Source of the DNA: Welwitschia mirabilis
Lineage: Eukaryota; Gnetophyta; Gnetopsida; Welwitschiales
DNA: 23,328 nt
Assembly (NCBI GenBank): GCA_051453625.1
Contig: JBOZIK010000001.1
Location: 87,135,498-87,158,825, forward strand
Direction of reading: 5' to 3'
In this document: piece after piece, positions 21,709-23,328 of the stretch
How the letters are laid out: each line of letters starts with the position of its first letter
Numbering within the stretch: position 1 is the stretch's first letter
Position numbers and translations under genes: made by a program
Notes under the pieces: generated by a model
The model's input: only the letters and a program-made list of their open reading frames with translations
Told to the model about the DNA's origin: nothing
Database searches by the model: none

Positions 21709-22136
21709 CTTTGACAGTGAAATTTACGAGAATTAGGCTTGAAAATTCCTTTAAGAGAGATATCTGTTAAGTGAAGACTTGAAAAATAGATTTGGTGGCT
21801 CCTTTTCTAAATAAAAAGGGTCAAAACCCTAGGTTTTAAAATGATTTAATTTTTACAAATAGTACAACTAAGATGTCTAAGTTTTCTGCTCCAAACACAT
21901 CTAAAAATCTGAAGACATCTCTTTATAGACATCTATAAAACTAAATATTTTTATAATAAAAGTTCCAAAACATTAAAAATTTCTATGACTAATGTAATCA
22001 TAACAATAATAATACAAAAATGTAAGATAGCAAGAAAATAATTTAATTTTTACTACTACATCAAATAATAATCTCAACTCATAATATTATTGCAATGTGA
22101 AGTTGAGAAATTAAATGATATTACTTGTTATCTTAC
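21709..22136 (-). other. Spacer between copia pol and env-like ORF
   Basis: This non-coding stretch separates the pol stop (22137) from the env-like ATG. It holds three exact octamers of the type found in the LTR U3 (AGATGTCT or AGACATCT at 21871-21878, 21913-21920, 21927-21934) plus a near match ACACATCT at 21895-21902. A fourth exact copy at 21703-21710 contains the env-like ATG. On the - strand a CCTAGGGTTTTGACCC segment lies near 21822-21837. A cis-regulatory role for env expression is speculative. Confidence 0.5.
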
Positions 22137-23328
22137 CTAATTAGTAAGGCATAATTCCAAGTTCCTGTAGAGATTTATATATCTTTCAGTACTTAGAGGT
22201 TTTATAAACACATCTATAAGTTGATAGTTCATACTGATATATTACATTGTAATATCTTCGTTTTAAACATGTTCTCTGAGATAGTGATGTCAGATCTTAA
22301 TGTGCTTGGTTTTTAAGTGCTAATACGATTATTTGATATATCAATGATGCTCTTGTTATCATAATAAATGGGAATGCTATCCATGGAGAGTTTAAAATCT
22401 TTTAACATTGATTCATCCATAGTAATTAAGCACATCAACTTATAGTAGCAATGTATTTGGCCTTACAAGTTAATAGAGTAATTTAGTTTTAAGTTTTACT
22501 ACTCCAAGAAATTAGGCATTATCCAAGAAAAAATCATGTTTCACTTGTGCTTCTTCTTTCATCTTTGCATCCTGCCTAATTTGCATCATAATACCCTACT
22601 ATATTAAGGCATGAGTCCTTTGAGTACCAAAGGCCCGAATTAGTAGTATCTTTTAAGTAATGAAAAATTATTTTGATAGTTGTAAGATGTGATTTCCTAT
22701 TATCACTTTGATAATGTGCATAAATTCCTACACTTAACATAATATCTAGCTTGCTAGTGGTAAGATATAATAGAATACCAATCATACCTCTATATAGCTT
22801 TTAATCCACTTTCTTACCATTCTTATCTTTGTTCAATTTGGTGTTTTGATTGATAGGACTGTCTTTGCCTTTGTAATCTTGTAAACCATATTTGACTAGC
22901 AAATTTTTAATATATTTAGCTTGTTAAATGAAAGTACCTTGCTTATGTTGCATAACCTATAGTCCCAAAAAGTTTCTTGTCTCTCCCATGAGACTTATTT
23001 CAAACTCATCCTATATTATCTTAGTAAATTTCTTACACAAAGATATATTAGTATCATCAAAAATAATATCATATACATAAATATGAATAATAATAAAGTC
23101 TTTATCATCTTTTCTAATAAATAAAGTCACATCTAATATACCTTGTTTGAAATTGTTTTTAATAAGATGATCTAAAAGTTTCTCATACCAAGCTCTAGGC
23201 TCTTGTTTGAGATCATATAGAGCTTTTTTTAACTTTTAAACATGATCACATTTGTGGAATTTAGTAAAACAATCTAGTAGCTTAATATACACTTCATTCA
23301 GAAGATTTTCATTTATAAATACACTCTT
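22137..23328 (-). pseudogene. Ty1/copia (Sirevirus-like) pol: reverse transcriptase and RNase H, 3' part
   Basis: This is the C-terminal part of a copia polyprotein, entering from the right edge; gag, protease, integrase and the start of reverse transcriptase lie outside. One frame from 23328 to 22576 reads, in order: VFINENLLNEVYIK, KLKKALYDLKQEPRAWYEKL, then YVYDIIFDDTN (the Y-V-D-D catalytic box with the first Asp now Tyr, 23079-23068), MGETRNFLGL, SPINQNTKLN, LYRGMIGILLYLT. RNase H follows with VGYYDAN and AGCKDERRSTSE. The usual E-A-E-Y block reads KAKY (22464-22453), so two acidic residues are Lys. The end is reached after frameshifts with IPIYYDNKS, YQLIDVFIKPLSTERY and a TAG at 22139-22137. 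Six in-frame stops precede 22575, including 23238-23236 and 23013-23011. It is dead. The 69-codon frame at 22576-22785 is a genuine piece of it. Confidence 0.92.

Noticed and set aside
1-23328. CRISPR arrays, rRNA, tRNA and prokaryotic operon features
   Set aside because: No spaced identical repeats, no cloverleaf or rRNA signatures were seen, and the content is that of a plant nuclear repeat region.

Overview
This window is strongly AT-rich repeat DNA from a plant nuclear genome. I see no intact host gene. No open frame exceeds about 80 codons, and every recognisable protein signature belongs to a decayed retrotransposon. The evidence for a plant is a Sirevirus-like Ty1/copia element with an env-like region, an integrase remnant of the plant Ty3/gypsy type, and a plant-type LINE reverse transcriptase. 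The species cannot be determined. Four runs of exactly 100 N mark scaffold gaps. Three of them are flanked by near-identical direct repeats that end exactly at the N, which looks like unmerged contig or haplotype overlaps.

Layout. 1-6602: AT-rich DNA without identifiable coding content, containing two gap-flanking duplications (2693-3945 and 4530-5004). 6603-7178: 5' part of a Sirevirus-type LTR (copy A, + strand), cut by a gap. 7279-7926: eroded Lys/Glu-rich reading frame of unknown family. 8872-9530: LINE reverse transcriptase remnant (+). 11172 to about 12747: nearly complete LTR of the same family (copy B, +), probably a solo LTR. 14279-14291: primer-binding-site-like motif (-). 14641-16046: Ty3/gypsy RNase H end, linker and integrase remnant (+). 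18525-23328: 3' half of a Sirevirus-like element on the - strand, reading from high to low coordinates: reverse transcriptase/RNase H (23328-22137), spacer, env-like Pro/Ser-rich frame (21708-21097), a repeat-rich 3' part, polypurine tract (19976-19964) and the 3' LTR (copy C, 19961 to about 18525). This element continues beyond the right edge.

The parts that belong together are pol, env-like region, polypurine tract and LTR C: one element in the expected order. Its polypurine tract fixes the LTR start and so defines copies A and B. Many lesions in the coding remnants look like G-to-A or C-to-T transitions (Trp or Gln codons to stops, Asp to Asn, Glu to Lys), as expected for long-methylated silenced elements. 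The least explained features are an AGACATCT/AGATGTCT octamer repeated in the LTR U3 and again just upstream of the env-like start, a roughly 80-bp tandem repeat inside the LTR whose copy number differs between copies, and a roughly 75-bp degenerate tandem repeat near the end of the env-like region.
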